Shown: positions 25,286 through 34,494, counted from the first letter of the stretch. The stretch is 64,000 bases of DNA from JALRBM01 sp964477195 (GCA_964477195.1 CAYZCX010000004.1:18331-82330), one strand, 5' to 3'. Numbers and translations are program-made. Notes: a model not told the origin generated them from the letters alone.

Positions 25286-26372
25286 TTTGTACCTCCGCCG
25301 TTACTAGTATATCGCCTTTTTCAATCTCAATCACCGCCCCTGAGGTCAAATCACCCCGAATGATAGCATATCCTCGCCTCAATACGAGCCGCGGGTCAAG
25401 TTGACGTAAAATCGACATTTTATTATGCAAGCCGTCCATCAAAATATCGTATCGTCGGTCTATTTTTTGGAGTGATTCATCCAGCTCACGGCGAACATCT
25501 TGGCGCAAACTTTCAATCGCGTGATCCATACGCGGCACCAACGCACTCACCGTATGCCGCACCATGCGTATCGTCTCTCTCCTATCTGGAACGAGCAGCT
25601 GCGCAGCATTACTTGGGGTCGCCGCACGCATATCTGCAGCAAGATCAGCCAGTGTCACATCGACCTCATGCCCCACACCCACCAATGTCGGCACACGACT
25701 CAGCGCAATCTCGCGCACAAGTAGCTCATCGTTGAATGTACTCAGATCATCAGCGCTACCACCACCCCGCACAATAACGATGACTTCGGGCAATTCTTCT
25801 TGTGAATTAAAATACCGAAGCGCTCGTATAATCTGATCAGGCGCGCTTTCTCCTTGCACCTGAACATGAGCTACCTCCACGTCCATTCCGCCCCACCGGT
25901 CATTGATGATTTTTATAAAATCCGAGTACCCTGCCGCCTCCGTACTACTAATCACCGCCACGCGCTGCGGTATCGTAGGCAATGCACGTTTGCGCTCCTC
26001 TGCAAAAAGCCCATCACGCTCCAGTTTTGCCTTAAGGAGCTCAAAACTCTTTTTCAAACTTCCCTCACCACTTGGCCGAATATTTCGTACCGTCAGGCTA
26101 AACTTTCCCCATTTCGTCAGCTTTGGCGACGCACTCACAACCACCTTCATCCCATCTTCAATGAGCGTCCGCAACTGCCATGCCATCATAAAACATCCGA
26201 TGCTCGCCTCGTCATCCTTCAAATCAAAAAAAACATATTTCCCTTGATTCAATTTAAATCCGCTTACCTCACCTTCAATCTCAATATGAGGGTATGCATA
26301 TTCAAGTGTCTGATTCGTCAGAGCAACAAAATCGCCCACACTCAAGCGAAGATTACTTGTCGTGTCGTCCAT
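25269..26372 (-). CDS. xseA: Exodeoxyribonuclease VII large subunit
   Basis: The 367 residues hold the N-terminal OB fold (LSVGDFVALTNQTLEYAYPHIEIEGEVSG) and the catalytic domain (VAVISSTEAAGYSDFIKII, VIVRGGGSADDLSTFNDE, VGHEVDVTLADLAADMRAATPSNAA). It degrades single-stranded DNA to acid-soluble oligonucleotides. It is slightly shorter than E. coli XseA (456 aa) because the coiled-coil region is compact. It overlaps its neighbours on both sides. Confidence 0.95.
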   Translation of the reverse strand: MDDTTSNLRLSVGDFVALTNQTLEYAYPHIEIEGEVSGFKLNQGKYVFFDLKDDEASIGCFMMAWQLRTLIEDGMKVVVSASPKLTKWGKFSLTVRNIRPSGEGSLKKSFELLKAKLERDGLFAEERKRALPTIPQRVAVISSTEAAGYSDFIKIINDRWGGMDVEVAHVQVQGESAPDQIIRALRYFNSQEELPEVIVIVRGGGSADDLSTFNDELLVREIALSRVPTLVGVGHEVDVTLADLAADMRAATPSNAAQLLVPDRRETIRMVRHTVSALVPRMDHAIESLRQDVRRELDESLQKIDRRYDILMDGLHNKMSILRQLDPRLVLRRGYAIIRGDLTSGAVIEIEKGDILVTAEVQSVKSK

Positions 26373-27384
26373 ACTTCAAAATCGCATGTTGATAAAACAG
26401 ATACCCGAGCAAAATCGTTCCAAGTAACAAAATAACTCGCGTCAACACAATACCTGCAATCGCAACCCCCTGACTCAAACCCGCAATCGCCAAAAATCCT
26501 ACCATAATCGCTTCATACGCGCCCGCTCCACCTGGCGTCACGACAAAAAATGCCGCCATACTTGCCACGCCATATGCAATCAAAATCGGTGCCGGATTGA
26601 CTGGCGTTCCAAGCGCCAAAAATGTGATCCAAAAAAGAAGCGCATCGACGGCGGTAAACATTAATCCCCACAAAAAAGGCTTCAGCAAAATCGCTTTATC
26701 GTTTTTGAGCGCCAAGTAATCACCGTGCATTTCAGAGAAAAATCGCTGCGCCTGGGTCTGTACGAGCACTGTTCGGCGATGGCCAAACGTTACCCTTCGC
26801 ACAATACCGTTCACCGTCTTTGTCACCCAATCAGCAAATCGTTGAGACCGCCGTGGGCTATTGAGCAAATACGCACCGAGCAAAATCGTCGTGACCATTC
26901 CCGCGACCATAATACTGCTCACCAAGATAATCCATCGGTTCACATTCCCATCAATTGTGACCGCTAATACTGCAATTGCCAGCAATACAATAAACGACAC
27001 GAATCCCATAGCAAATCGCACAACCTGCGCCATCGCCGCCCGCCCCGGCTGTACACCATATTTACCCAGGCGCCATGTCATATACGACAAGCCGCTCACC
27101 CCGCCACTTGGCAGTATATGATTAACAAAATTCATCTCAAGCGACATTCGCGCCAACTCTGGACCTTTTACGTCCTCAATAGACTTCTTCGCCCGAAGAT
27201 ATGAAAAGATCATTTCGCCACTCGCATAATATGCCAGCGCCTGGCCAGGAATCAAAAGAAGCAACAGCCAAATATTAACTTGCTCCAGTAGTTTCCACGC
27301 ATGCAAAAGCTCGTGCCGTGAAAAGAAAATGATCACAGCGATCAACACTAGCGTTACAATACTCATCCACGCTCGAAAAGACAT
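26353..27384 (-). CDS. LPG-synthase-like integral membrane protein (UPF0104)
   Basis: The 343 residues contain about eight hydrophobic spans and match the lysylphosphatidylglycerol synthase transmembrane family (flippase-like domain of MprF/AglD). Signature PGGAGAYEAIMVGF lies near residue 275. No cytosolic aminoacyl-transferase domain is attached, so a lipid-flippase or lipid-modification role is likely. The ATG at 27384 is 6 nt from -10 TATACT. Confidence 0.88.
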   Translation of the reverse strand: MSFRAWMSIVTLVLIAVIIFFSRHELLHAWKLLEQVNIWLLLLLIPGQALAYYASGEMIFSYLRAKKSIEDVKGPELARMSLEMNFVNHILPSGGVSGLSYMTWRLGKYGVQPGRAAMAQVVRFAMGFVSFIVLLAIAVLAVTIDGNVNRWIILVSSIMVAGMVTTILLGAYLLNSPRRSQRFADWVTKTVNGIVRRVTFGHRRTVLVQTQAQRFFSEMHGDYLALKNDKAILLKPFLWGLMFTAVDALLFWITFLALGTPVNPAPILIAYGVASMAAFFVVTPGGAGAYEAIMVGFLAIAGLSQGVAIAGIVLTRVILLLGTILLGYLFYQHAILKYGRHDK

Positions 27385-27390
27385 GATACT

Positions 27391-27400
27391 AGTATATACT
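27391..27400. promoter_or_regulatory. Overlapping divergent -10 boxes in one palindrome
   Basis: The 10-bp palindrome AGTATATACT carries TATACT on both strands. The minus ATG (27384) is 6 nt away and the plus ATG (27408) is 7 nt away. Both genes would be leaderless and could not easily fire at once. Confidence 0.65.
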
Positions 27401-27407
27401 ATGAAAT

Positions 27408-28574
27408 ATGTACATTGCGATACTTGGCCGACAACCCGCTCTCGGCATGGCAGAGCTCGAACGTTTATACGGCGCCGATAATTCAGCGTGGTTTTCGCGT
27501 GATAGCGCCACCGTTGCTGCGGATACTTTCTCGATTGATCACCTCGGCGGCACACAAAAAGCCGGCAAGATTGTTGCAGAATTCCCCAGTGGTGACTGGC
27601 GCCGTATCAGCATGCAAATCGTTTCCTATTACAAAAAACAATGGGCTGGAACCGAGAATAAAATAACACTCGGTATCAGTGCGTATGGCTTCGGGGTTAG
27701 TGCGCGAGATATTCAGAAAACCGGTATTATTCTTAAACAAAAATTAAAAGAAGAGGGCATCAGCCTTCGCCTTATCCCCAATACCGAGCCTATCCTCAAT
27801 ACAGCAACCTCTCACCACAATAAACTTGGCCTCAGCAGTAACAAAGTCGAACTTCTCATCGTAAAATCCGGAAGCGGACGAATCTGTATCGCTGAAAGCA
27901 TCGGCGCCCAGAATATCACCTCTCTTGCCCGCCGTGATCAGGGGCGTCCAAAGCGCGACGCATTCGTGGGCATGCTCCCTCCAAAACTCGCGCAAATCAT
28001 GATAAATCTCGCTCGCCCGCATGACTCTGCCGGCCGTATTCTCGATCCATTTTGCGGCACTGGCGTCATCCTCCAAGAAGCAGCCCTCACGGGCTATTCC
28101 GTATACGGTACCGATCTGAGCGAAAAGATGATTCGCTATTCACAGGAAAATCTTGAATGGCTAGAGGGCGCGTACCACATTTCATTTGATCGACACCTCG
28201 ATGAAGGTGACGCTATGGACACTACTTGGCAACCACCAATCGATGCAGTCGTCTGTGAAAGTTATCTCGGTCAACCATTTTCTGCCCCACCCTCTCCCGC
28301 TAAACTCGACCAAGTTCGCAAAAACTGCAACTACATCATAAGTTCATTTCTCAAAAATATTGGCAATCAAATAAGCCCAGGCACCCCCCTCTGTATCGCT
28401 ATCCCTGCATGGAAAGATCAAACCGGACGATTTGCCCACCTCCCCCTTACGAGTCAACTCGACAAACTCGGCTTCGAAGTGTTTTCTTTTAACAATGTCC
28501 AAACAAGCGATCTCCTCTACTACCGAGAAGATCAAATCGTTGCCCGTGAACTCCTCGTTCTCGTAAAGAAGTAG
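27408..28574 (+). CDS. Trm11-like tRNA guanosine methyltransferase
   Basis: The 388 residues have an N-terminal THUMP-like part and a C-terminal N2-guanine methylase domain. SAM motif I is DPFCGTGVILQEA near residue 214, preceded by RRDQGRPKRDAFVGMLPPKLAQIM, which is typical of Trm11/TrmG10. The catalytic (D/N)PPY slot appears as CESYLGQPF, an unusual form. Expected product: m2G at position 10 of some tRNAs. Confidence 0.78.
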   Translation: MYIAILGRQPALGMAELERLYGADNSAWFSRDSATVAADTFSIDHLGGTQKAGKIVAEFPSGDWRRISMQIVSYYKKQWAGTENKITLGISAYGFGVSARDIQKTGIILKQKLKEEGISLRLIPNTEPILNTATSHHNKLGLSSNKVELLIVKSGSGRICIAESIGAQNITSLARRDQGRPKRDAFVGMLPPKLAQIMINLARPHDSAGRILDPFCGTGVILQEAALTGYSVYGTDLSEKMIRYSQENLEWLEGAYHISFDRHLDEGDAMDTTWQPPIDAVVCESYLGQPFSAPPSPAKLDQVRKNCNYIISSFLKNIGNQISPGTPLCIAIPAWKDQTGRFAHLPLTSQLDKLGFEVFSFNNVQTSDLLYYREDQIVARELLVLVKK

Positions 28575-28575
28575 T

Positions 28576-28604
28576 CTGACAAAGTATAATTTCCATGATA
28601 TTAT
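28576..28604 (+). promoter_or_regulatory. Promoter of the 28.6-kb cassette gene
   Basis: -35 CTGACA (28576-28581), 17-bp spacer, -10 TATTAT (28599-28604). The leader of about 40 nt ends in GAAGGAG just before the ATG. Confidence 0.65.
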
Positions 28605-28646
28605 ACGTCAATCCAACATTCATGTTGGTGTTCTCGAAGGAGAAAA

Positions 28647-29096
28647 ATGATTCTTGGACTTCACAATGTCCCCCTGGCGGTGGGAATCGGCGCCTTCGTC
28701 GTCACCTTGTTACTCGGATGTATTTCGATCGGGCTCAGGCAAAAAGAGTCCGAGTCCGCCGGCGCCATAGGTGGCATCTTGGGATTTCTGATGGCTGTCG
28801 CCCTTCTGGGGGGTATTGCATACGCTTGGGTCACCGAGGCGAAGCTCGATACCCGAGACAGCGCGCTTGAAGCTAAACTGTCGACAGCAGGTATCCAGCT
28901 CCCTGTTTCTGGCTATCAGGTCTGGAGCTGGGATGAGCGTACTTCCGTGCAGAAAGGCGAATGCGTCGCGTCTTATACCATCCAGACAAAGGGGGACCTC
29001 GTCAATGATCCCGCCGTGTGGCCACTCGTCAAAGGCACAGGAGAGTTCGTCACTGGAAAATGTGATCCGGACCTAGACAAGGTGTTCATTCACTGA
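28647..29096 (+). CDS. Two-span membrane protein (cassette-type), unknown
   Basis: The 149 residues begin with two hydrophobic helices (about 7-28 and 40-62) joined by a short charged loop. A soluble, probably extracytoplasmic domain of about 85 residues follows with two cysteines (GECVASY and GKCDPD) that could form a disulfide. No family recognised. Strong GAAGGAG, own promoter and terminator. Confidence 0.65.
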   Translation: MILGLHNVPLAVGIGAFVVTLLLGCISIGLRQKESESAGAIGGILGFLMAVALLGGIAYAWVTEAKLDTRDSALEAKLSTAGIQLPVSGYQVWSWDERTSVQKGECVASYTIQTKGDLVNDPAVWPLVKGTGEFVTGKCDPDLDKVFIH

Positions 29097-29153
29097 CCTC
29101 CGGTCCGATACCACCAAACTTTCCACATCAATGAGTCATCTCACGAGAACAAC

Positions 29154-29180
29154 CGCCACGGCATCCAGTCGTGGCGTTTT
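29154..29180 (+). terminator. Terminator of the 28.6-kb cassette gene
   Basis: A 7-bp stem CGCCACG/CGTGGCG (29154-29160 with 29170-29176) is followed by TTTT. Confidence 0.75.
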
Positions 29181-29207
29181 CATATCCCGAAAAGTCCCTG
29201 TTTTATC

Positions 29208-29236
29208 TTGACGAAATCTTTATATCAGAGTACAAT
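29208..29236 (+). promoter_or_regulatory. rpmA promoter
   Basis: -35 TTGACG (29208-29213), 17-bp spacer, -10 TACAAT (29231-29236), with a leader of about 30 nt and AAGGAG before the ATG. Confidence 0.8.
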
Positions 29237-29272
29237 AGTACAGATTGTTATAGAAACTATAAGGAGTTATCC

Positions 29273-29545
29273 ATGTCACACGTTAAAGCAGGTGGAACAA
29301 GCAAAAACATCCACAACAATGCCGGCCAGCGTCTTGGTGTTAAGCGCTTTGGCGGTCAAACAGTCCGTACCGGCGAAGTCCTCGTTCGTCAAACCGGAAG
29401 CACAAAAGTTGCCGGCCCTGGCACATTTATTAGCAAAAACTTCACTATTCACGCTGCAAAAGACGGAATTGTCGCTTTTGATAAGGTCAAAAAAGGCCGT
29501 TTCACCGGCAAAACTGTTTCTCGCACACAAATCAGCGTTAAATAG
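29273..29545 (+). CDS. rpmA: Ribosomal protein bL27
   Basis: A 90-residue large-subunit protein near the peptidyl transferase centre. The N-terminus MSHVKAGGTSKN and the GVKRFGGQTVRTGEVLVRQ block are diagnostic. The start at 29273 has AAGGAG 7 nt upstream; an upstream in-frame ATG would add a non-family extension. It stands alone; the usual rplU partner is not adjacent. Confidence 0.97.
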   Translation: MSHVKAGGTSKNIHNNAGQRLGVKRFGGQTVRTGEVLVRQTGSTKVAGPGTFISKNFTIHAAKDGIVAFDKVKKGRFTGKTVSRTQISVK

Positions 29546-29559
29546 TTTATCGCTTTCAT

Positions 29560-29587
29560 AAAAATCCCCCTTTTCTGGGGGATTTTT
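29560..29587. terminator. Bidirectional terminator after rpmA
   Basis: An 11-bp stem (29560-29570 with 29577-29587) with A- and T-runs on either side serves rpmA and the convergent minus-strand gene. Confidence 0.9.
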
Positions 29588-29588
29588 A

Positions 29589-31127
29589 TTATTGGAGCAA
29601 CATACTCTTTTGAAGTTCTTCGAGTTCTGTCAGGTTCCGACGAACTTCCCGACCACTTTCGGCACGCTCATTGACAGCGTTCACAAGAGCTCGCGTCTTA
29701 TCGAGTACCGTGTCGCGAATCGTCCCATACCCCGGTACATCTGGATAATAAACACCGCTAATCGTTCGTATCTCACTGTCGATAATGCGGTGAAGCGTCA
29801 GAACAGTCGTTGTCGCTTGCTCCATCTTCTTTAACGTCTCCTGCAACTTCTCTACAAGCTCCGTAGCTGCTTGGCGAAGTTTCTGCTGAGCTTCAACGTC
29901 TTCCGAAACATTTTCATGTGCAGAGAAAATTCCCTGCTCCGAGGTGAGATACTTTCCCGCAACATCACTCATATGATCAAGAGACTCTTTATCGTCATCA
30001 AACACTTTTTTCATTTCGTCCAAATTCTCTAAGACACCGCTTTGAGCAACCGTTTGACCAGTCCGAAAGACTTCAGGGAGCATCCGTACATATTCTTCCG
30101 TTATGGATGCGCTTTTCTTACTTATCTGGTCGAGTTGATGAGAGAAATGCTCAATAATCGATTTGAGCGCAGCTGCTGCGTCAAGACCTTCAATACTAAA
30201 TTGCTCTTCTTGCGTATCTCTTGTCTGAAATTCGGTTTCTGCCACAGGCTCCTCGTCGAGTCCAGCAAGGCGAGCCTCAACTGATAATGAAGTCCGTGGT
30301 GCCACGGGGGGAGCGGACATCTTAGATTCAGGCGCGACCTCCTTGGGCTGGTCTGCTTCAGCTTCACCCTCGTGATCTTCCGAAACTACGCCTCCCTCTT
30401 CTTCAATCAAAGGCTCAGGAGGAAGCTCTTGTCCTTCGGCGAGAATAGATGTCATATTAACTTCTTGGGTTGTTTCAGGTTCGGATACGTTAGTTTCCAC
30501 GGGAACTTCCTTCGCTGACTCGTCAACAATAGCTTCAGCAGATGCATCGCTTGTCGCTCCCCTTTCTTCATTCTGCAAAGTGTCACGATGAGTTTCCATA
30601 GCAAGAGGATTGGTGCTTGCATTTCGCACAGTCAATAGCGGCTGCTCACCACTCGCCGAAGGATGAGCCATAATAACAATTTTAGAGAAATCTCCACCTT
30701 TTTCTCGAGCATTAACCGCCTGCATAACCAGGCGCTGCGCAACGAGCGGAAGCCTTCCAAGTCCAAGAGGGCGCGCAGCTTCAGGCTTATCACCGCGAGC
30801 ACGCATCGTCACCCCATCACTTCCTAGGCTAAATTCTACGTCATTTGGAATAATCCATACATCTCCTTCCGCTCCCGTGCCTTCAAGCACCCATTGGCCG
30901 GATTCGTTTGTATGGAAGCTAAAAAGATCCGACGCCTCACTTCCTTCTAGCGGTCGGTCTGACATACGAAAAAGTGTTTGCTCCGATTCGTCAGATCCAG
31001 ACGGAAGAAATGTACGAGTTTCGCCCGGTATTAGCGGGGCCGTTATACGACCAATTTCATCAATCTCTTCGCCTTTGAGACGAACTGTCGGGTCGGTGTC
31101 GAGTGAAGCTGGCGAACGTTCTGTCAT
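29589..31127 (-). CDS. Large acidic coiled-coil protein, unknown
   Basis: The 512 residues have no signal peptide. An N-terminal globular part (about 1-180) resembles nothing I know. A Glu/Pro/Thr-rich disordered linker (about 185-320) is followed by long amphipathic helices (about 325-512) with heptad-like spacing. It may be a structural or scaffold protein. It is transcribed alone from a promoter near 31140-31190. Confidence 0.6.
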   Translation of the reverse strand: MTERSPASLDTDPTVRLKGEEIDEIGRITAPLIPGETRTFLPSGSDESEQTLFRMSDRPLEGSEASDLFSFHTNESGQWVLEGTGAEGDVWIIPNDVEFSLGSDGVTMRARGDKPEAARPLGLGRLPLVAQRLVMQAVNAREKGGDFSKIVIMAHPSASGEQPLLTVRNASTNPLAMETHRDTLQNEERGATSDASAEAIVDESAKEVPVETNVSEPETTQEVNMTSILAEGQELPPEPLIEEEGGVVSEDHEGEAEADQPKEVAPESKMSAPPVAPRTSLSVEARLAGLDEEPVAETEFQTRDTQEEQFSIEGLDAAAALKSIIEHFSHQLDQISKKSASITEEYVRMLPEVFRTGQTVAQSGVLENLDEMKKVFDDDKESLDHMSDVAGKYLTSEQGIFSAHENVSEDVEAQQKLRQAATELVEKLQETLKKMEQATTTVLTLHRIIDSEIRTISGVYYPDVPGYGTIRDTVLDKTRALVNAVNERAESGREVRRNLTELEELQKSMLLQ

Positions 31128-31158
31128 TTTTGTTTTTACTCTGTTACGTTATATATTT

Positions 31159-31187
31159 ATCCTAACAGAAAATTATGCTTATGTCAA
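31159..31187 (-). promoter_or_regulatory. Promoter of the coiled-coil protein gene
   Basis: On the minus strand, a perfect -35 TTGACA is followed by a 17-bp spacer and -10 TAGGAT, leaving about 30 nt before the ATG at 31127. Confidence 0.6.
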
Positions 31188-31203
31188 TTACATCGCCTGG
31201 TTA

Positions 31204-31231
31204 AAAATACCACATTGAGGTACGGTATTTT
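31204..31231 (-). terminator. Terminator of the response-regulator gene
   Basis: An 8-bp stem AAAATACC/GGTATTTT followed on the minus strand by further Ts. Confidence 0.6.
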
Positions 31232-31233
31232 CT

Positions 31234-31617
31234 TTATTTAACAAGTTCGAGATGGTGTTTGATACGTTCAACAACATCGCCGATCACTACTTGTGATTTC
31301 ACAAGATAATCGTCAACGCCAAGCGACTCCGCACGCTCCTTATCTTTTGGCTGAGAGAGTGCCGTTAACATAATCACCCGTATATTTGTTGTTTCAGGAG
31401 TATTGCGAAGGATGTCAAGCACATCAAATCCGCTTATTTTCGGCATCATCGCATCAAGTAATATAAGATCCGGCTTGAAATCAATAGCGGCAGATAACGC
31501 TTCCTCGCCGTTATTCACCTCTTTTATTTCAAAACCTTCGAGTTCAAGGCGCGATTTATAGACAGCTGCAAGCGCCGTGTCATCTTCTACGAGCAGAATC
31601 TTTTTCTTTATATCCAT
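31234..31617 (-). CDS. Response regulator, receiver domain only
   Basis: A 127-residue CheY-like receiver: LLVEDDTALA near residue 8-17, phospho-Asp in LILLDAMMPK near 54, Thr in IMLTALS and Lys in YLVKSQ. It has no output domain and no kinase next to it. It could be phosphorylated by the soluble kinase at 23107 or by another. Confidence 0.92.
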   Translation of the reverse strand: MDIKKKILLVEDDTALAAVYKSRLELEGFEIKEVNNGEEALSAAIDFKPDLILLDAMMPKISGFDVLDILRNTPETTNIRVIMLTALSQPKDKERAESLGVDDYLVKSQVVIGDVVERIKHHLELVK

Positions 31618-31666
31618 ATCTACCCCTATAGTACCCTAAAACCCATCAAAAGCACAAGCATATGAT

Positions 31667-32884
31667 CTAGCCTGCAAGCTTTGCTTTCGCCGCATCAAGC
31701 TGCGGGTCTTTTCCTGCATCCGCATCGCTTGCCGTCAACTCGATCACCTGATCGGGCATGATGCCTTCTTTCGTAATATTCTTTCCATTTGGCGTGTACC
31801 ACCTGGCGACAGTGACTTTTAGTACCGCCCCACCTCCGAGATCAAGTATCTTCTGAACAGTGCCCTTACCGAACGTCTTTTCGCCAACCAGTGTTGCCTT
31901 CTTGTAGTCTTGAAGCGCACCGGCTACGATCTCGCTTGCACTGGCGCTAGTTCCGTTCACCACAACAGTCGTAGGGAGATTACCGAGTATTGGATCGTTT
32001 CTGGAACGCAGTTCATCGGTTACCTTGTCACCAACTCGCTCGGAAACGACGACCTGATTATCAAGCCACAGCCCCGCGACGTCCTGTGCAGCTGTAAGAT
32101 ACCCGCCGCCATTGCCGCGAAGATCAAGGATGACCCCATGAACATTTTGCTGCTTGAAGCTTTCTGCAGCCTTACGAGCGAGAGCGCCTGTCTGATCATC
32201 AAACCGACTGATGGTGAGAATCCCCAGCCCATTTTGTACGCTCGACTGCACGCTAGGATTATCCACAACTTGACGCGTGACAGTGAATTCTTTTGTTTCA
32301 TTGCCTCGCATAATGACAAGCTTTACTGTGGTTCCTGCTTCACCCCGGACTTCGGAGGCTGTTTTGTCAGCAGTCCACCCCGAAGCAGTTTGATCATTGA
32401 CTGCAAGAATCGTATCACCTGCCTTAAGTCCTGCTTTTTCAGCAGGGTTGTTGGCGAGCACACGGATGACAGTTGGTTTATCCGAGCGAATGCCAATTTC
32501 GGCACCAATCCCACCACCGATTTCTCCCGAGAGATCCTTGTCAAAATCCGCCGCTTCTTTAGGGTCCATATATACGGTATATTGATCACCTGCCGCGGCT
32601 ACCAAGCCCTTGCTCGCTCCTTCTATGAGCTTCTGGGTGTCGACATTACCATCAAAATTCGCCTTGAGCTGCTGATATGTTTGTTGCACAGAAGCGAGGT
32701 CAAGCGTGCCCGTCTCCACCTTGAAACCAAGGGCAGGTGCAATCGCCGCAATAACATTATTACTTCGCGTGCCGGCTACAAAACCGATCACCGCAACGAG
32801 TGCAATTGTAAAAAAATAGACTGTCCGTGAAACGCCTGTTTTTTCTTTTATCGGTGTTGCCATCGATTGTTTTTTTTCTGTCAC
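31667..32884 (-). CDS. C-terminal processing protease, S41 family (CtpA-like)
   Basis: The protein has an N-terminal anchor (TVYFFTIALVAVIGFVAG), a PDZ domain (EKAGLKAGDTILAVNDQ) and the S41 catalytic core with the nucleophile Ser in NGTSASASEIVAG and the Lys in VGEKTFGKGTVQ. It cleaves extracytoplasmic proteins; in other bacteria Ctp proteases trim peptidoglycan hydrolases. The neighbour is a CHAP hydrolase, which suggests such a pairing. The GTG at 32884 has AGAGGG 8 nt upstream; an ATG at 32911 sits too close to the -10 TATACT. Confidence 0.9.
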   Translation of the reverse strand: MTEKKQSMATPIKEKTGVSRTVYFFTIALVAVIGFVAGTRSNNVIAAIAPALGFKVETGTLDLASVQQTYQQLKANFDGNVDTQKLIEGASKGLVAAAGDQYTVYMDPKEAADFDKDLSGEIGGGIGAEIGIRSDKPTVIRVLANNPAEKAGLKAGDTILAVNDQTASGWTADKTASEVRGEAGTTVKLVIMRGNETKEFTVTRQVVDNPSVQSSVQNGLGILTISRFDDQTGALARKAAESFKQQNVHGVILDLRGNGGGYLTAAQDVAGLWLDNQVVVSERVGDKVTDELRSRNDPILGNLPTTVVVNGTSASASEIVAGALQDYKKATLVGEKTFGKGTVQKILDLGGGAVLKVTVARWYTPNGKNITKEGIMPDQVIELTASDADAGKDPQLDAAKAKLAG

Positions 32885-32963
32885 GTAAGAAACCCTCTTA
32901 ACCTTAACCATATAAGTATAGCGCACTTCCAGTGAAGCGCGCTATAGAGTTTGGGAAGAAATC

Positions 32964-34157
32964 CTAGAAGTAGACGTACTGTTGGTAGGTACCGATAGGC
33001 ACCTGCATTTTACTGTAGTTTCCCCATCCTGGGCCACCTGCATTGTAGTAGTTGTATTGGCTGACGACCATCGTGCCAGCCGCTTCATTGACGCTTTCCA
33101 CCCAGACAACGTGACCAGGACGACCACCAGTCGTAATCACGCCGGCAGCGCGCTCACGAGGTTTTGTCGAAACGGTGAAACCGGCAGAACGACCACTTGC
33201 GACAAAGTCGATAGCGTCACCCCAGTACGTCGGTGCATATCCCGTTTCCTTCAGGATACGCCATGCAACATAGCTTGCGCACTGACGACAGCCATATCCC
33301 ATTCCGTCACCACCATTACCATCGACGCCGCCGTGAGAGAGAGCGCTTGAGTCAACGTAGCAATTCGATGCATTCCAGGGGTATCCCCCAGATGTTCCAG
33401 GCAGAACAACTGCGCCACCACCGCCAGCCGCTGCAATTGCTGCTTCGATAGCAGCCTGCTGTTGCTGTTGCACCTTGAGTTTCTGACTTTCACGGTCGGC
33501 TGTCAGTTGTTGATAAGCACCCTCCTGACCACGGGTACGAGCAAGAAGCGTATTACGCTCGCTTTCTTTTGCAACAAGAGCGTTTTTTGCATTATTCTGA
33601 TCAACGAGAGTTCGCTGCACATCCGTTTTTTGCTTTTCGAGATTAACTTTCAACTGTTTTATCGTATCGATTGTGGTTGAGAGTTGATCGCGAACAACAT
33701 TTCGATATTCTTGTTTATCGACATAATCTCCAATGTTTTGACTGCTTGCGAGCATTTCCAAAGGAGAGATTGTGTCATCAATATACAGATCGGCAATCGT
33801 TGTACCGAGAGCTGTGCGATTGTCACCAATACGCGTTTCAGTATCTGTAATATCCTGCTGCAATTTGGTAAGTTTTACTTCGGTAAGATCGATTTGCGTT
33901 TGGATCAGTTTTTTCTGATCATCGATACCTTTTACTTCTTCTTGAAGGGAAAGGATTTGTTTATTTAGCTCCCCCGCCCTTGACTGGTATTCGCTAATTT
34001 CTTTTTGAAGCGCGTTGATCTGATCGTCGTATTTGTCGGCGGAGACTTTTGGGCTGAGAGAGAATGGAACGGTAAACACCATGAGCGCAGCAATCGTCGC
34101 AATTACTACCCGACGAATACTGTGTCTAGAAACTGGTGTGGTGGACCGCTGTTTCAT
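32964..34157 (-). CDS. Coiled-coil CHAP-domain peptidoglycan hydrolase (PcsB/FtsX-partner type)
   Basis: The 397 residues have a signal-like helix (about 15-38, ending KVSA), a long coiled coil (about 40-245), a Gly-rich hinge and a C-terminal CHAP domain. The catalytic Cys is in GCRQCASYVAWR and the His in GHVVWVESV. It looks like PcsB or other FtsEX-activated amidases/endopeptidases. FtsX and FtsE follow upstream on the same strand, which supports FtsEX control of septal wall cleavage. The ATG is 7 nt from -10 TAGCAT. Confidence 0.9.
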   Translation of the reverse strand: MKQRSTTPVSRHSIRRVVIATIAALMVFTVPFSLSPKVSADKYDDQINALQKEISEYQSRAGELNKQILSLQEEVKGIDDQKKLIQTQIDLTEVKLTKLQQDITDTETRIGDNRTALGTTIADLYIDDTISPLEMLASSQNIGDYVDKQEYRNVVRDQLSTTIDTIKQLKVNLEKQKTDVQRTLVDQNNAKNALVAKESERNTLLARTRGQEGAYQQLTADRESQKLKVQQQQQAAIEAAIAAAGGGGAVVLPGTSGGYPWNASNCYVDSSALSHGGVDGNGGDGMGYGCRQCASYVAWRILKETGYAPTYWGDAIDFVASGRSAGFTVSTKPRERAAGVITTGGRPGHVVWVESVNEAAGTMVVSQYNYYNAGGPGWGNYSKMQVPIGTYQQYVYF

Positions 34158-34164
34158 TAAGCTT

Positions 34165-34193
34165 ATGCTAGCACGAAAATGCGCTTATGTCAA
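34165..34193 (-). promoter_or_regulatory. Leaderless promoter of the CHAP hydrolase gene
   Basis: On the minus strand: -35 TTGACA (34188-34193), 17-bp spacer, -10 TAGCAT (34165-34170), then 7 nt to the ATG at 34157. It lets the hydrolase be expressed apart from ftsEX. Confidence 0.75.
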
Positions 34194-34216
34194 TTCCCTA
34201 GGCAGTCGAAAAGAAA

Positions 34217-34441
34217 TTGGGATGCTTTGAAATATATCTGTTCTATGAAACTGATGTCGCATTCAATGTCGCTACTAACGACGGAACATACCCCATCTCC
34301 AAGAAAAACAGCGAACTGAGGGACAAGATCAAGGAGGGCGGAGCGTATGACTTCACTAAGCAAGGACCGTTCGTTTTTGGCACCGACATCAAAGCCATCG
34401 AGCCGATCGACCCGTCACAAGTGACCACGGCCTGCCCCTGA
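34217..34441 (+). CDS. Small unknown protein inserted between ftsX and the CHAP gene
   Basis: The frame gives 74 residues (MGCFEIYLFYE... to TTACP), of which the last 60 look like a genuine soluble protein. The start is uncertain: no good Shine-Dalgarno motif or promoter lies in the usual place, so the 5' end may be truncated or mis-set. The strong terminator behind it marks it as a cassette-type gene. Confidence 0.45.
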   Translation: MGCFEIYLFYETDVAFNVATNDGTYPISKKNSELRDKIKEGGAYDFTKQGPFVFGTDIKAIEPIDPSQVTTACP

Positions 34442-34447
34442 TCTTCG

Positions 34448-34494
34448 GGGCCGCACACTTCAGACATCCAGCTGGAGTAGTGCGGCCCTTGTTT
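34448..34494 (+). terminator. Terminator of the small inserted gene
   Basis: A 9-bp stem GGGCCGCAC/GTGCGGCCC (34448-34456 with 34480-34488) has an inner CCAGCTGG hairpin and a TTGTTTC tail. Confidence 0.75.

Noticed and set aside
31910..32830. A 306-codon open frame on the plus strand
   Set aside because: It is antisense to the S41 protease, which has a complete motif set. The plus-strand product has no recognisable domain and unlikely composition.
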